Source of the DNA: Paraburkholderia sediminicola
Lineage (GTDB): Bacteria > Pseudomonadota > Gammaproteobacteria > Burkholderiales > Burkholderiaceae
NCBI RefSeq assembly: GCF_902859805.1
Contig: NZ_CADIKC010000004.1
Location: 62,001-126,000 of the forward strand
Length of the DNA: 64,000 nucleotides
Direction of reading: 5' to 3'
Part shown: positions 33,550 through 42,717 of the stretch, one piece after another
Numbering within the stretch: position 1 is the first letter of the stretch
Layout: each line of letters opens with the position of its first letter
The notes under the pieces: model-generated
Seen by the model: the letters and a program-made list of their open reading frames with translations, nothing else
What the model was told of the DNA's origin: nothing
Databases searched by the model: none
Position numbers and translations under genes: made by a program

Positions 33550-34608
33550 ATGATTCAGCCTGCTTCAACGGTGCTCGAAACTACAGCCGCCGATATCGAA
33601 CTGGTGCACGTGTCGAAGCAGTACGGCGACTCGCTTGCCGTCGACGCCATCGATCTGCGCATTGCCGGCGGCCAGTATTGCTGCCTGCTCGGGCCTTCGG
33701 GATGCGGTAAGACCTCGACCTTGCGCATGATCGCCGGGCATGAATCGGTCACCGAGGGTGACATTCTGATTGCGGGGCGCAACGTTACACGGGAAGAACC
33801 CGCTGCCCGCGGCACGGCAATGGTCTTTCAGAACTACGCGCTGTTCCCGCATCTGAACGCGCTGGATAACGTCGCATTCAGCCTGAAGATGCGCGGCGTC
33901 CCGAAGGATGTGCGCCGCAAGCGTGCCGGTGAGTTGCTGGAACTGGTCGCGATGTCCGCGTATGCAGAGCGCAAACCGGCGCAACTGTCGGGTGGCCAGC
34001 AGCAACGTGTGGCGCTCGCTCGGGCGCTGCTGAATCAACCCGGCTGTCTATTGCTCGACGAGCCGCTATCTGCGCTCGACCCCTTCCTGCGCGTGCAGAT
34101 GCGTGCGGAACTCAAACGCTGGCAGAAAGAACTTGGCATCACGTTCGTACACGTCACGCACTCGCAGGAAGAAGCGATGGCGCTTGCCGATCTGGTGGTC
34201 GTGATGAGCCACGGGCGGATCGAACAAAGCGGCACGCCGCACGAAGTCTTCAATCGACCGCGTACTGAATTCGTCGCGCGTTTTCTCGGCGGCCACAACG
34301 TATTCAATACGAACGGCCGCGCGTTTACCGTGCGCGCCGATCATCTGCGGGTGGTGCCGCACGGCGTCACGCCTGTCCAGACGGCAACCGGTGAGAGTGG
34401 CCTGACGCGGATCGGCGGCGTGCCCTGCAAGGTACGCGAAGCGGAGTACCAGGGCACCCATTTACGCATGACGCTCGATCCGCTCGACGGCTCGCCTGAA
34501 CTGATCTCGCTGGTGAGCGACGGCGATTACGACCCGGCGCGACTCGGCCCCGACGCGCGCGTGGTGGTCTGGTGGAACGAACAGGACGCGCATCCGCTGG
34601 CGGCGTGA
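33550..34608 (+). CDS. ABC transporter ATP-binding protein, polyamine/PotA type
   Basis: ATPase of 352 residues. Walker A GPSGCGKT is at 48-55, signature LSGGQQQR at 146-153 and Walker B CLLLDE at 166-171, followed by a C-terminal TOBE-like domain (from about 270). I start at ATG 33550, with GAGGA upstream, since the residues before it do not belong to the family. It heads a four-gene importer (ATPase, binding protein, two permeases) of the spermidine/putrescine type. The substrate may be a polyamine or another cation or dicarboxylate. Confidence 0.9.
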   Translation: MIQPASTVLETTAADIELVHVSKQYGDSLAVDAIDLRIAGGQYCCLLGPSGCGKTSTLRMIAGHESVTEGDILIAGRNVTREEPAARGTAMVFQNYALFPHLNALDNVAFSLKMRGVPKDVRRKRAGELLELVAMSAYAERKPAQLSGGQQQRVALARALLNQPGCLLLDEPLSALDPFLRVQMRAELKRWQKELGITFVHVTHSQEEAMALADLVVVMSHGRIEQSGTPHEVFNRPRTEFVARFLGGHNVFNTNGRAFTVRADHLRVVPHGVTPVQTATGESGLTRIGGVPCKVREAEYQGTHLRMTLDPLDGSPELISLVSDGDYDPARLGPDARVVVWWNEQDAHPLAA

Positions 34609-34759
34609 GCGGTGAGCGGTTGTGTTCTGCCTTGCGCGACATGGCGGCGCAAAGAACGTCTCTGAACGAGAAACGTGAACTGAGCTTCAACTGAACGACA
34701 AACAGGCGCTGATCGAACATCAGGCGCAGATCAAACGAACGTCAACTGAGGAGAAGGCA

Positions 34760-36055
34760 ATGAGTGAAGCGAACGAGAGCCCGGCAGCGGCCGCATCCGA
34801 TCTGAAGGAAAAGGGCCTGTCGCGCCGCACGTTCATCAAGGGCGCTGTGGCGGCGGCTGGCATTGCCGGCTTTCCGTACGTGCATGCGCAGGAGAAAATC
34901 ACGTTGCGCTACCTCGGCACGGCAGTGAATCAGAGCGCCGACATCGCGAAGAAATTCAAGGAAGACACAGGCATCGACATTCAATATGTGCCGGTGACGA
35001 CTGACGACGTGGCCAAGCGCATCATTACGCAGCCCAACTCGTTCGACATCGTCGACACAGAATATTTCGCGCTCAAGAAACTGATTCCGGCCGGCACACT
35101 CGCGGGCATGGACGCGAAACGCATCAAGCTCGCCGACAAAATCACGCCGGTACTGACGCGCGGTGAAGTGAACGGCAAGAAGATCGGCGATCAGGGCACC
35201 GCGCCGAAGAAGGTGATGTTCCTGACCGGCCCGCGCTCCACCGAGTTTTCCGCAACGCCGACCGAGTGGATGACGTTGATCCCGACCACATACAACGCGG
35301 ACACCCTCGGCATCCGTCCCGACCTTATCAAGCGGCCGATCGACAGTTGGGCCGAACTGCTCAATCCGCAATTCAAGGGCAAGGCGGCGCTGTTGAACAT
35401 TCCCGCGATCGGCATCATGGATTCGGCAATGGCGATCGAGGCAATGGGTCATGTGAAGTACGGCGACAAAGGCAACATGACCAAGGCCGAAATCGACCAG
35501 ACCATCAAGATCCTGATCGAAGCCAAGCGTGCCGGCCAGTTCCGCGCGTTCTGGAAAGACTTCAACGAAAGCGTGAACCTGATGGCGTCGGGCGAAGTGG
35601 TGATCCAGTCGATGTGGTCGCCGGCCGTGACCAAGGTGCGCACCATGGGTGTCGCCTGCAAGTTCCAGCCGCTCAAGGAAGGCTATCGCTCGTGGGCGTC
35701 AGGTTTCGGCTTTCCGCGCTCGCTGCAGGGCAAGAAACTCGACGCTGCGTACGAGTTCGTCAACTGGTTTCAGGACGGTTGGGCCGGCGCTTATCTGATG
35801 CGCCAGGGCTATTATTCCGGCGTCCTCGAGACGGCGAAAACTCACATGCAGCCTTACGAATGGGACTACTGGATCGAAGGCAAAGCTGCCGCGCAGGACA
35901 TCAAGGCCCCCGATGGCCAGTTGCTCGAAAAAGCCGGCACCGTGCGCGACGGCGGCTCGTACAACCAGCGCATGGGCGCGATTGCCTGCTGGAACGCGGT
36001 GATGGACGAGAACATCTACATGGTTCAGAAGTGGAACGAGTTCATCGCGGCATGA
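34760..36055 (+). CDS. ABC transporter substrate-binding protein, PotD/spermidine type
   Basis: Periplasmic protein of 431 residues with a twin-arginine signal (LSRRTFIKGAVAAAGIAGFP). The mature protein has the features of the polyamine-binding group (YLGTAVNQSADIAKKFKEDT, then DIVDTEYFALKKLIPAG and TTYNADTLGIRPDLI). It follows the ATPase gene by 151 bases, with GAGGAGAAGGCA before the ATG. Ligand unknown; Tat export suggests that it folds before export. Confidence 0.88.
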   Translation: MSEANESPAAAASDLKEKGLSRRTFIKGAVAAAGIAGFPYVHAQEKITLRYLGTAVNQSADIAKKFKEDTGIDIQYVPVTTDDVAKRIITQPNSFDIVDTEYFALKKLIPAGTLAGMDAKRIKLADKITPVLTRGEVNGKKIGDQGTAPKKVMFLTGPRSTEFSATPTEWMTLIPTTYNADTLGIRPDLIKRPIDSWAELLNPQFKGKAALLNIPAIGIMDSAMAIEAMGHVKYGDKGNMTKAEIDQTIKILIEAKRAGQFRAFWKDFNESVNLMASGEVVIQSMWSPAVTKVRTMGVACKFQPLKEGYRSWASGFGFPRSLQGKKLDAAYEFVNWFQDGWAGAYLMRQGYYSGVLETAKTHMQPYEWDYWIEGKAAAQDIKAPDGQLLEKAGTVRDGGSYNQRMGAIACWNAVMDENIYMVQKWNEFIAA

Positions 36056-36185
36056 ATGTAACTTGAGTGTGGCTTGAGCGCGACTTGGGCGACTGAATCG
36101 CATGCCGGACTGCCGGTGCATGACATGCCGGCAGTTCTTCGATGACGCGGTCATGCCGCAAAAGTGCTTCCACTGATATCCGCCC

Positions 36186-37100
36186 ATGGCAACGATCGAC
36201 CTTTCCTCTCACGCGCAGGATGAGCCCGTCAAACACCGGCGCGCGCCTGCATGGTTGCAGGCGACGCCGCTTTCGCTCACATTCCTGCTGTTTTTCATCG
36301 TGCCGCTGGTCATCACGTTGATCGTCAGTTTCTGGGACTTCAACGAATACCAGATCATCCCGGCCTTCACACTGAAAAACTACGCCGCGATTTTCAACGG
36401 CTGTTCGTCGATGACGGACGTCTGCGTGACCTTGAAAACGTACTGGTCGACGCTCAAGTTCTGCGCAATCGTATGGACCGTGACCTTGCTGCTGGGTTTT
36501 TCGATCGCTTACTTCCTCGCGTTCCACGTGTGCACGACGAGCATGCAGACAATCCTGTTCCTCGTCTGCACGATTCCGTTCTGGACGTCGAACGTAATCC
36601 GCATGATTTCGTGGATGCCATTGCTGGGCCGTAACGGGCTCGTCAATCAGGCACTGCTGGGCGCGCATCTGATCGATCAGCCGCTCGAATGGCTGCTGTA
36701 TTCGAACTTCTCGGTCGTGCTGGCGTTCGTGCATCTCTACACGTTCTTCATGATCGTGCCAATTTTCAACGCGATGATGCGAATCGACCGTTCCTTGCTC
36801 GAAGCGGCGCGCGATGCCGGCGCGAGCGGCTGGCAAGTGATTCGCGACGTGGTGTTGCCGCTGTCGAAGACCGGCATCGTGATCGGCTCGATCTTCGTGA
36901 TCACGATCGTGATGGGCGATTTCCTGACCGTCGGTGTGATGGGTGGCCAGCAGATCGCATCAGTCGGCAAGATCATTCAGGTGCAGACCGGCTACCTGCA
37001 GTTTCCTGCCGCGGCGGCCAACGCGATCATTCTGCTGGCTGTCGTGTTGATGATCGTGTGGGGTTTGACGCGGGTCGTCGACATCCGCAAGGAGCTGTAA
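36186..37100 (+). CDS. ABC transporter permease, PotB type
   Basis: Inner-membrane permease of 304 residues with six or so hydrophobic segments. The first (PLSLTFLLFFIVPLVITLIV) follows a basic N-terminus, and the EAA loop reads LEAARDAGASGWQVIRDVVL. A Cys-rich periplasmic stretch, FNGCSSMTDVCV, is unusual. Two bases separate its stop from the next ATG, so the two permeases are co-translated. Confidence 0.9.
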   Translation: MATIDLSSHAQDEPVKHRRAPAWLQATPLSLTFLLFFIVPLVITLIVSFWDFNEYQIIPAFTLKNYAAIFNGCSSMTDVCVTLKTYWSTLKFCAIVWTVTLLLGFSIAYFLAFHVCTTSMQTILFLVCTIPFWTSNVIRMISWMPLLGRNGLVNQALLGAHLIDQPLEWLLYSNFSVVLAFVHLYTFFMIVPIFNAMMRIDRSLLEAARDAGASGWQVIRDVVLPLSKTGIVIGSIFVITIVMGDFLTVGVMGGQQIASVGKIIQVQTGYLQFPAAAANAIILLAVVLMIVWGLTRVVDIRKEL

Positions 37101-37102
37101 AG

Positions 37103-37996
37103 ATGCAGGCCATTCGCCACAAACATCGGGAGCGCCGGCCGGCCAGCTTTTACTGGCTCGCGCTGCTGTTCGGCTTGTTCGTGCTGTTCCTGTATGGACC
37201 GGTCATTACGATTTTCATTCTCTCGTTTCAGGGACCCGAGGGCGGGCTGACGTTTCCGATGCGAGGCGTGTCGTTGCACTGGTTTGCCGCGCTGCGTGAC
37301 GGCGTCGGCGACGTCGACATCTGGGGGGCATTTTGGCGATCAGTGCGGCTCGCGTTCGCTGTAACCGTTTTGACGGTGCTGTTCTCGGTGGCGGCCGGAT
37401 TAGCATTTCGCCGGCGGTTTCGCGGGGATACGGCGGTTTTTTACGTGTCGGTTGCCAGTTTGATCATGCCGTCCATTATTGTTTCGCTGGGGATCGGGTT
37501 GACGTTCCGGTTGCTCGATAACGGGGTGAAGTATCTCGCTTCCGCGTGGGGGTATCAGTCGTTTGCCGATACGTATACGACGTCGATGGGCTTGTTCACG
37601 TCGGCGTTGGGGGCGCATTTGACGTGGACGCTGCCGTTTGGTTTGCTCGTGATGTTTGCGGTTTTCAACCGGTTCAATCCTGCTTATGAGGAGGCTTCGC
37701 GGGATCTGGGCGCCACGCCGTGGCAAAGCTTCCGGCATGTTGTTTTGCCTATCATCGGACCTTCGGTTGTCGGCGTCGCGATGTTTGGGTTCACGCTTTC
37801 ATGGGATGAGATTGCTCGTACCTCGCAGGCTATTGGGGATCAGAATACCTTGCCGCTCGAATTGCAGGGGCTTACTACGTCGGTGACGACGCCTGTTATT
37901 TATGCGCTTGGGACGATGACTACGGTTTTGTCGCTTTCGGTTATGGTTTTTTGTTTGTTTGTCGTGCGGGGGTTGGGGCGACGGAGGGTAAATTAA
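37103..37996 (+). CDS. ABC transporter permease, PotC type
   Basis: Inner-membrane permease of 297 residues. The first hydrophobic segment is FYWLALLFGLFVLFLYGPVI and the EAA loop is EEASRDLGATPWQSFRHVVL. ATG 37103 lies right after the PotB-type stop, with AAGGAGCTG upstream. The last third of the gene is markedly rich in G and T on the coding strand (for example GGGGTATCAGTCG), unlike its start. The gene ends about 40 bases before the inverted-repeat region. Confidence 0.9.
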   Translation: MQAIRHKHRERRPASFYWLALLFGLFVLFLYGPVITIFILSFQGPEGGLTFPMRGVSLHWFAALRDGVGDVDIWGAFWRSVRLAFAVTVLTVLFSVAAGLAFRRRFRGDTAVFYVSVASLIMPSIIVSLGIGLTFRLLDNGVKYLASAWGYQSFADTYTTSMGLFTSALGAHLTWTLPFGLLVMFAVFNRFNPAYEEASRDLGATPWQSFRHVVLPIIGPSVVGVAMFGFTLSWDEIARTSQAIGDQNTLPLELQGLTTSVTTPVIYALGTMTTVLSLSVMVFCLFVVRGLGRRRVN

Positions 37997-38035
37997 CGGG
38001 TTTTTTGCCTGCGCGGCGCTCTTTGTTCGTGTTCT

Positions 38036-38271
38036 TGGGGCTTTGGCCTTTCCTTGTTCTGGCTTTGGTGCCTTTCCTTGTTTTGTTAGTGGTCTATTAG
38101 TGTTGCCCCTGTGCGGGGCGGCACCTACTTCTCTTTGCCGGCTGCAAAGAGAAGTAGGCAAGAGAAAGCAGCTTAAACCGCTAATGCTAAGTGGGCACCG
38201 TGGTCTGCTATGGGTAGTGGTGCATCTGGAATCTGTGTTCTCGCGCACTCCGCGCTAGTGACAAAGGACTC
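38036..38271 (+). repeat. left arm of a large inverted repeat
   Basis: About 235 bases that reappear in reverse complement at 38620-38852 with high identity. Within it, CTACTTCTCTTTGC and GCAAAGAGAAGTAG (38125-38157) form a perfect 14-bp stem with loop CGGCT, next to CCCCTGTGCGGGG, a second small palindrome. A block CAGCTTAAACCGCTAATGCT follows. No coding function is credible. Confidence 0.9.
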
Positions 38272-38619
38272 ATCAGCTCCCACTCCGCACTGCGTGCGTC
38301 GCGGACGGGTCTGCGTGGGAAACCGCCGGCTTCGGTTGAGGTTTGCGGGTGCCGTCGGCTTCGCCTCGGCGAGGCGCCCTGCACTCACCCGGAACCCCAC
38401 TTCAAATCATATGTCGGTGTACTGCAACCACAGTCCCGGCCACATTCACATTCACATTCACAGTTGCAGTAGGCGGTTGCAGTTGCTGTTCCAATCACAA
38501 TCGCGGCGGCGATGCAGTGACGAGCTGCGGGTCGGTGTCGCGGCGTGAGCGCCAAAACGAAGCAATCGGTTTTATGAACTACTCTTCGGCGCGCGCAGCG
38601 CCGCCGGAAGTATGACGCC
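38272..38619. other. spacer between the inverted-repeat arms
   Basis: About 350 bases with open frames but no ribosome sites, no recognisable protein and no transposase. It contains a short tandem run of CACATT units near 38440-38462. Its origin and function are unknown. Confidence 0.5.
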
Positions 38620-38852
38620 CTTGTCACTGGCGCATGCAGGTGCACGAACACAGATTCCAGATGCACCACTACCCGTGGCGGACCACGGTGCCCACTTAGC
38701 ATTAGCGGTTTAAGCTGCTTTCTCTTGCCTACTTCTCTTTGCAGCCGGCAAAGAGAAGTAGGTGCCGCCCCGCACAGGGGCAACGCTAATAGACCACTAA
38801 CAATGCAAGGAAAGGCACGAAAGCCAGAACAAGGAAAAACCAAAGCCCAAGG
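38620..38852 (-). repeat. right arm of the large inverted repeat
   Basis: Reverse complement of 38036-38271 with a few substitutions and small indels. It contains the same 14-bp stem (38729-38761, loop AGCCG), the same GCCCCGCACAGGGGC palindrome and the outer block TAATAGACCACTAAC. The arms are about 350 bases apart, so the region could fold as a giant cruciform, or it may be two opposite insertions of one interspersed repeat. Confidence 0.9.
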
Positions 38853-39006
38853 GGGCAAGGGCAAACAGAGGAACAACCGCCGAGCAGGCAAAGCCCCCAT
38901 TTCACTAAACCTTCTAAGAATCAACCAAATACTTGGTTGCCCACCCCTTCCCCCTCCCGTACCGTTCTCAGATTGCGCCCGGCGCCCGCCCCGCTATGGA
39001 GAACTC

Positions 39007-40281
39007 ATGTCAACATCCGAATCGCACGCATCCGCAAATCAAACAACCGCAGACGCAGCAAACCCATTCAACGAAAACGAACTAACCCACCGCTTCGCAC
39101 CCATATTCGCCCGCATCGCCGAAGGTGCGGTAGAACGCGAACAGAATCGGGAGCTGGCCTACGCGCCAGTAGAATGGCTCCGCGAAGCCGGCTACACCAA
39201 ACTGCGCGTGCCCAAACGCTACGGCGGCGAAGGCATCTCGCTAAAAGCGTTCTTTGCGTTAGTCACGCGTCTCGGCGAAGCAGACTCGAACCTTCCGCAA
39301 ATCCTGCGCGTGCACGGCGGGTTTATTGAATCGCTGCTGGAAAACGGCGATGAATCCTTGCGCGATCGATGGTTCACGCGTATCGCACAAGGTCAGATTA
39401 TCGGCGGCGCCGTTTCGGAACGCACCGGCGTGACCAACAACAGCGTACGTCTCACCCAGAACGACGGTACGTGGTATCTCGACGGTGAGAAGTACTACAC
39501 CACGGGCACGCTCTACGCGGATTGGGTCGACGTTACCGCGCACGACGGCGAAAGCGACGTCCGCGTACTCGTCAAAACCGATGCGCCAGGTCTCGCTCGC
39601 ATCGACGATTGGGATGGTTTCGGGCAGCGTCTGACCGGTAGCGGTACGGCGCGTTTCGATCACGTGCCGGTCTCACTCGACAATCTGTACCGCCGGTATA
39701 ACGCCTCCGAACCACGCCGCAATAGTCTGCTTACTGCGTACTATCAGGCGCTGCATGTGGCGAACCTTGCCGGTATCAGTCGTGCGGCGCTGCGCGATGC
39801 GGTGGCGTTCACGCAGCGTAAAACACGGACCTTCGGTATTCCGGGTGAATCGAACCCGCGCGACAATCCCTTGGTGCATCGTGTAGTCGGCCGGCTCGCG
39901 AGCCTGGCTTACTCGACGCAGAGCATCAGCGCTTCGCTAGCCAGTGCGATCGATGAAGTGTCGGTCGCGCGCCAGGAAGGCCGTACTGACGAGCAGACCT
40001 ATGTGCGCCTCGACATCCAGACTTTTCAGGCGCAGCAAATCGTCATCGAACAAACTCTGCAAGCGGCGACGTTGTTGTTCGAAGTGGGCGGTGCATCGGC
40101 AACCAGCGAGACGCGCCGCTTCGATCGCTACTGGCGCAATGCACGTGTGCTGGCATCGCACAATCCGGCAATCATCCGCGAAGCCGCAATCGGCGACTTC
40201 TATCTGAATGGGACGGCGCACAAGGAGCGGTTTGGTGTGGCGCGGAATCCCGAAGTTCTCACGGCGGTTGCCCAGCTGTAA
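39007..40281 (+). CDS. acyl-CoA dehydrogenase-like flavoprotein (SfnB/DszC-type monooxygenase family)
   Basis: Flavoprotein of 424 residues with acyl-CoA dehydrogenase fold: an N-terminal helical domain (LREAGYTKLRVPKRYGGEGI), a middle flavin domain (GGAVSERTGVTNNSVRLTQN) and a C-terminal helical domain (QIVIEQTLQAATLLFEVGGA). Members in sulfur clusters (SfnB, DszC, DmoB-like) act on organosulfur compounds rather than acyl-CoA. The ATG at 39007 follows GGAGAACTC; the longer open frame passes through the inverted repeat and is rejected. An SsuA-like binding protein and an SsuD-like monooxygenase lie downstream, which supports a sulfur role. The first 25 codons are rich in A and C. Confidence 0.82.
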   Translation: MSTSESHASANQTTADAANPFNENELTHRFAPIFARIAEGAVEREQNRELAYAPVEWLREAGYTKLRVPKRYGGEGISLKAFFALVTRLGEADSNLPQILRVHGGFIESLLENGDESLRDRWFTRIAQGQIIGGAVSERTGVTNNSVRLTQNDGTWYLDGEKYYTTGTLYADWVDVTAHDGESDVRVLVKTDAPGLARIDDWDGFGQRLTGSGTARFDHVPVSLDNLYRRYNASEPRRNSLLTAYYQALHVANLAGISRAALRDAVAFTQRKTRTFGIPGESNPRDNPLVHRVVGRLASLAYSTQSISASLASAIDEVSVARQEGRTDEQTYVRLDIQTFQAQQIVIEQTLQAATLLFEVGGASATSETRRFDRYWRNARVLASHNPAIIREAAIGDFYLNGTAHKERFGVARNPEVLTAVAQL

Positions 40282-40339
40282 AAAGTATCAGGTCGAGGTG
40301 CCCGCGCATGCCGCGGCGCACTCGGCGCGCTGAAATGAA

Positions 40340-40359
40340 AAGGCCGCTCACGCGGCCTT
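40340..40359. terminator. hairpin between convergent genes, probable bidirectional terminator
   Basis: AAGGCCGC and GCGGCCTT form a perfect 8-bp stem with loop TCAC between the flavoprotein gene and the convergent binding-protein gene. No long T-run follows, although the A-rich side (GAAAAGG) would give U residues for the minus transcript. Confidence 0.6.
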
Positions 40360-40405
40360 AGTTACTAGTTGCACCGCCGCTGCTAAATGCAGCGGGTTCT
40401 CCGGA

Positions 40406-41380
40406 TCATTTCGCCGAGGGCGTCCAGATACGGATGTCCGTCGCTTTCAAGGTGGCGGGGATCAGCCCTGCCGCGCGATACGTGTCGGCGATGCGCTGCT
40501 GCTCCGCCAATTGATCGCGTTTCACCGGCACGATGTCGTAGCTGCGGCGGCTATTGGCTAACTCGACCGTCGGTCCAGGAATGTTGCCCCACACCGGCCC
40601 GAGAATCTGTGCGGCCTCCTGGGGATGCGCCTTGATCCACTTGCCCGTAGTGTTCAATTCGTCGAATACGACGCGCAGCACATCCGGATGCTTATCGGCA
40701 AAGGCAGTTGTCGCCGTGTAAAAACGGTTGTATTGAGCAACGCCGCCGCTGCCGTCCGCGATCACGCGAACATGCGCCTCACGTTGCTGGGCGGCGAGAA
40801 AGGGATCCCATATGGCCCATGCATCGATATTGCCGCCGCGGAAAGCGGCAAGCGCATCCGGCGCCTCCAGATAGCGCACCTGTATATCGTTGATCGTCAG
40901 ACCCGCTTTAGCCAACGCGCTCAGCAACAGGAAGTTGCAACCCGATCCCTTGGAAACCGCCACGCGTTTGCCCTTCAGGTCCGCCACCGAATGAATCGGC
41001 GAATCCGGCGGCACGATGATCGCCTGGGCGGTCGGCGCAGAAGTCTCTTCTGCGTAGTAGGTCAGCGGCGCGTTGGCGGCCTGCGTAAAGAGCGCAAAGG
41101 CGTCCGCCACATCCGCATGCAGATCGACGCTGCCGGCGTTCAACGACTGCAGCAGGCCCGTCGAGAACTCGTGCCAGCTCACGTCATAGCCGAGCGCATT
41201 GAGCTTCTTCTCGAGTGCGCCAGTTCGCTTCAATAGAATAAATAGCGTCGAGGAACGCTGGTAGCTGATCGACACCGTTTCGTTGGCATACGCCACGTCG
41301 GTCGACAGCGCGCCGCCGATCAACGTCAGGCATACGCAGAGGCGTCGCAGGCTTCGGGAGCCGGAGAAAGCGAGGGGCAT
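40406..41380 (-). CDS. aliphatic sulfonate-type ABC substrate-binding protein
   Basis: Periplasmic binding protein of 324 residues, SsuA-like. The signal peptide (LRRLCVCLTLIGGALSTDVAYAN) is followed by VSISYQRSSTLFILLKRTGA. SsuA-type features include VSWHEFSTGLLQSLNAGSVD, KGKRVAVSKGSGCNFLLLSA and DAWAIWDPFLAAQQ. It is divergent from the flavin monooxygenase gene at 41566, the pair expected for uptake and cleavage of sulfonates or related sulfur compounds. No permease or ATPase is next to it. Confidence 0.86.
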   Translation of the reverse strand: MPLAFSGSRSLRRLCVCLTLIGGALSTDVAYANETVSISYQRSSTLFILLKRTGALEKKLNALGYDVSWHEFSTGLLQSLNAGSVDLHADVADAFALFTQAANAPLTYYAEETSAPTAQAIIVPPDSPIHSVADLKGKRVAVSKGSGCNFLLLSALAKAGLTINDIQVRYLEAPDALAAFRGGNIDAWAIWDPFLAAQQREAHVRVIADGSGGVAQYNRFYTATTAFADKHPDVLRVVFDELNTTGKWIKAHPQEAAQILGPVWGNIPGPTVELANSRRSYDIVPVKRDQLAEQQRIADTYRAAGLIPATLKATDIRIWTPSAK

Positions 41381-41565
41381 CGATCGAGATCCATGTGATG
41401 GGGGTATGCGGAATCGCTGAATATATAAAAGAACGACACACGGTCAAAGACTGATTTCATCGATCGATATGGGTAGAAATTGGAACGCACGGCGGCGGTA
41501 TCGCTCATCATTCGAGGTTTTATGCGAGTTGAAGCGCACGCTTTCACCGTGGAGATTTCTGCGTT

Positions 41566-42624
41566 ATGTCGACACTCCCTCCCCGCTTCGGTATCTGGGC
41601 GCTGGTTCATGGCAGCCGCGCCGCGCTGCAGGACCCCGATGAACCGTACGACGCGTCGTGGGCGCGAAACAAAACCCTCGTTTTCGAAGCCGAGCGACTC
41701 GGCTACGACTCCGTGCTGGTCGCGCAGCACACGATCAATCCGCACAATCCCGACTTCGATCAGCTCGAAGCGTGGTCCGCCTCGGCCGCGCTCGCGGCGC
41801 TGACCGAGCGCATCGAGATCATCGCCGCCATCAAGCCGTATCTGTATCACCCTGTCGTGCTGGCGAAGATGGCGCAGCAGATCGAACACATCAGTGGCGG
41901 GCGCTTCGCGATCAATCTTGTCAACGCATGGAATCGTCCGGAGCTGGAGCGCGCCGGTATCGGATTTGCAGAGCACGACGCGCGTTATGCATACGGACGT
42001 GAGTGGATCACGGTGGTGGACTCCTTGTTGCGCGGCGAGCGTACGCGTTTTCGCGGCGAGCATTTTAATGTGGATGACTATCTATTGCGTCCCGCGGATC
42101 CGTTTCGCAGCCGTCCGCGCATCTATGTGGGCGGCGAATCGGAACCGGCGCGGGAGCTGGTCGCCGACATGGGCGACGTGTGGTTCATCAACGGCCAGCC
42201 ACTGGACGCCGTCAAAACGTTGATCGCGGATGTCTCGGGCCGCAAGCGCCCCACTCCGCACGAACCGTTGCGTTTTGGTTTGTCGGCCTTTGTCATCGCT
42301 CGCGAATCCGGCGAGGCCGCTGATCAGCACCTCGCCCATCTGTTCGCACTGGCCGCAAAAGATGCTCCGCTGCGTGAGCAACAGAAATCGAATATCGACC
42401 CCAAGGCAGTGATGTTCCAGACCTTCGCGCAAACGCCGCGCGTGGGTTCGAACGGCGGCACGGCGGCTGGACTGGTCGGCAGCTATGACACGGTCGCGCA
42501 GCGGATCGCCGATTTTCATCGTGCCGGGATCGAGTTGTTCATGTTGCAATTCCAGCCGTTCGAGACTGACATGCGCATTTTTGCCGAAGAAGTGATTCCG
42601 CGGGTACGCCGCCTGCTCGGTTGA
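41566..42624 (+). CDS. LLM-class flavin-dependent monooxygenase (SsuD-like)
   Basis: FMNH2-dependent luciferase-like TIM barrel of 352 residues. The alkanesulfonate monooxygenase pattern is visible in DSVLVAQHTINPHNPDFDQL, EIIAAIKPYLYHPVVLAKMA, GGRFAINLVNAWNRPELERA and ARYAYGREWITVVD. These enzymes cleave C-S bonds to release sulfite. A TGGAGATTTCTGCGTT leader precedes the ATG. It is divergent from the SsuA-like gene and near the SfnB/DszC-like flavoprotein, forming a small organosulfur island. Confidence 0.88.
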   Translation: MSTLPPRFGIWALVHGSRAALQDPDEPYDASWARNKTLVFEAERLGYDSVLVAQHTINPHNPDFDQLEAWSASAALAALTERIEIIAAIKPYLYHPVVLAKMAQQIEHISGGRFAINLVNAWNRPELERAGIGFAEHDARYAYGREWITVVDSLLRGERTRFRGEHFNVDDYLLRPADPFRSRPRIYVGGESEPARELVADMGDVWFINGQPLDAVKTLIADVSGRKRPTPHEPLRFGLSAFVIARESGEAADQHLAHLFALAAKDAPLREQQKSNIDPKAVMFQTFAQTPRVGSNGGTAAGLVGSYDTVAQRIADFHRAGIELFMLQFQPFETDMRIFAEEVIPRVRRLLG

Positions 42625-42717
42625 TCCGGGCGAGGTCTGCGGCTTCCAGCACGCCATCCTCATGTGGCACAGTATCGTCAAACGCATGCGCTACGCTTGC
42701 GATACTGGACAGCCCCG

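Noticed and set aside
38210..38548. 112-codon ORF within the inverted repeat and its spacer
   Set aside because: Spans repeat arm and spacer, has no ribosome site and no family; other frames in the region look equally open.
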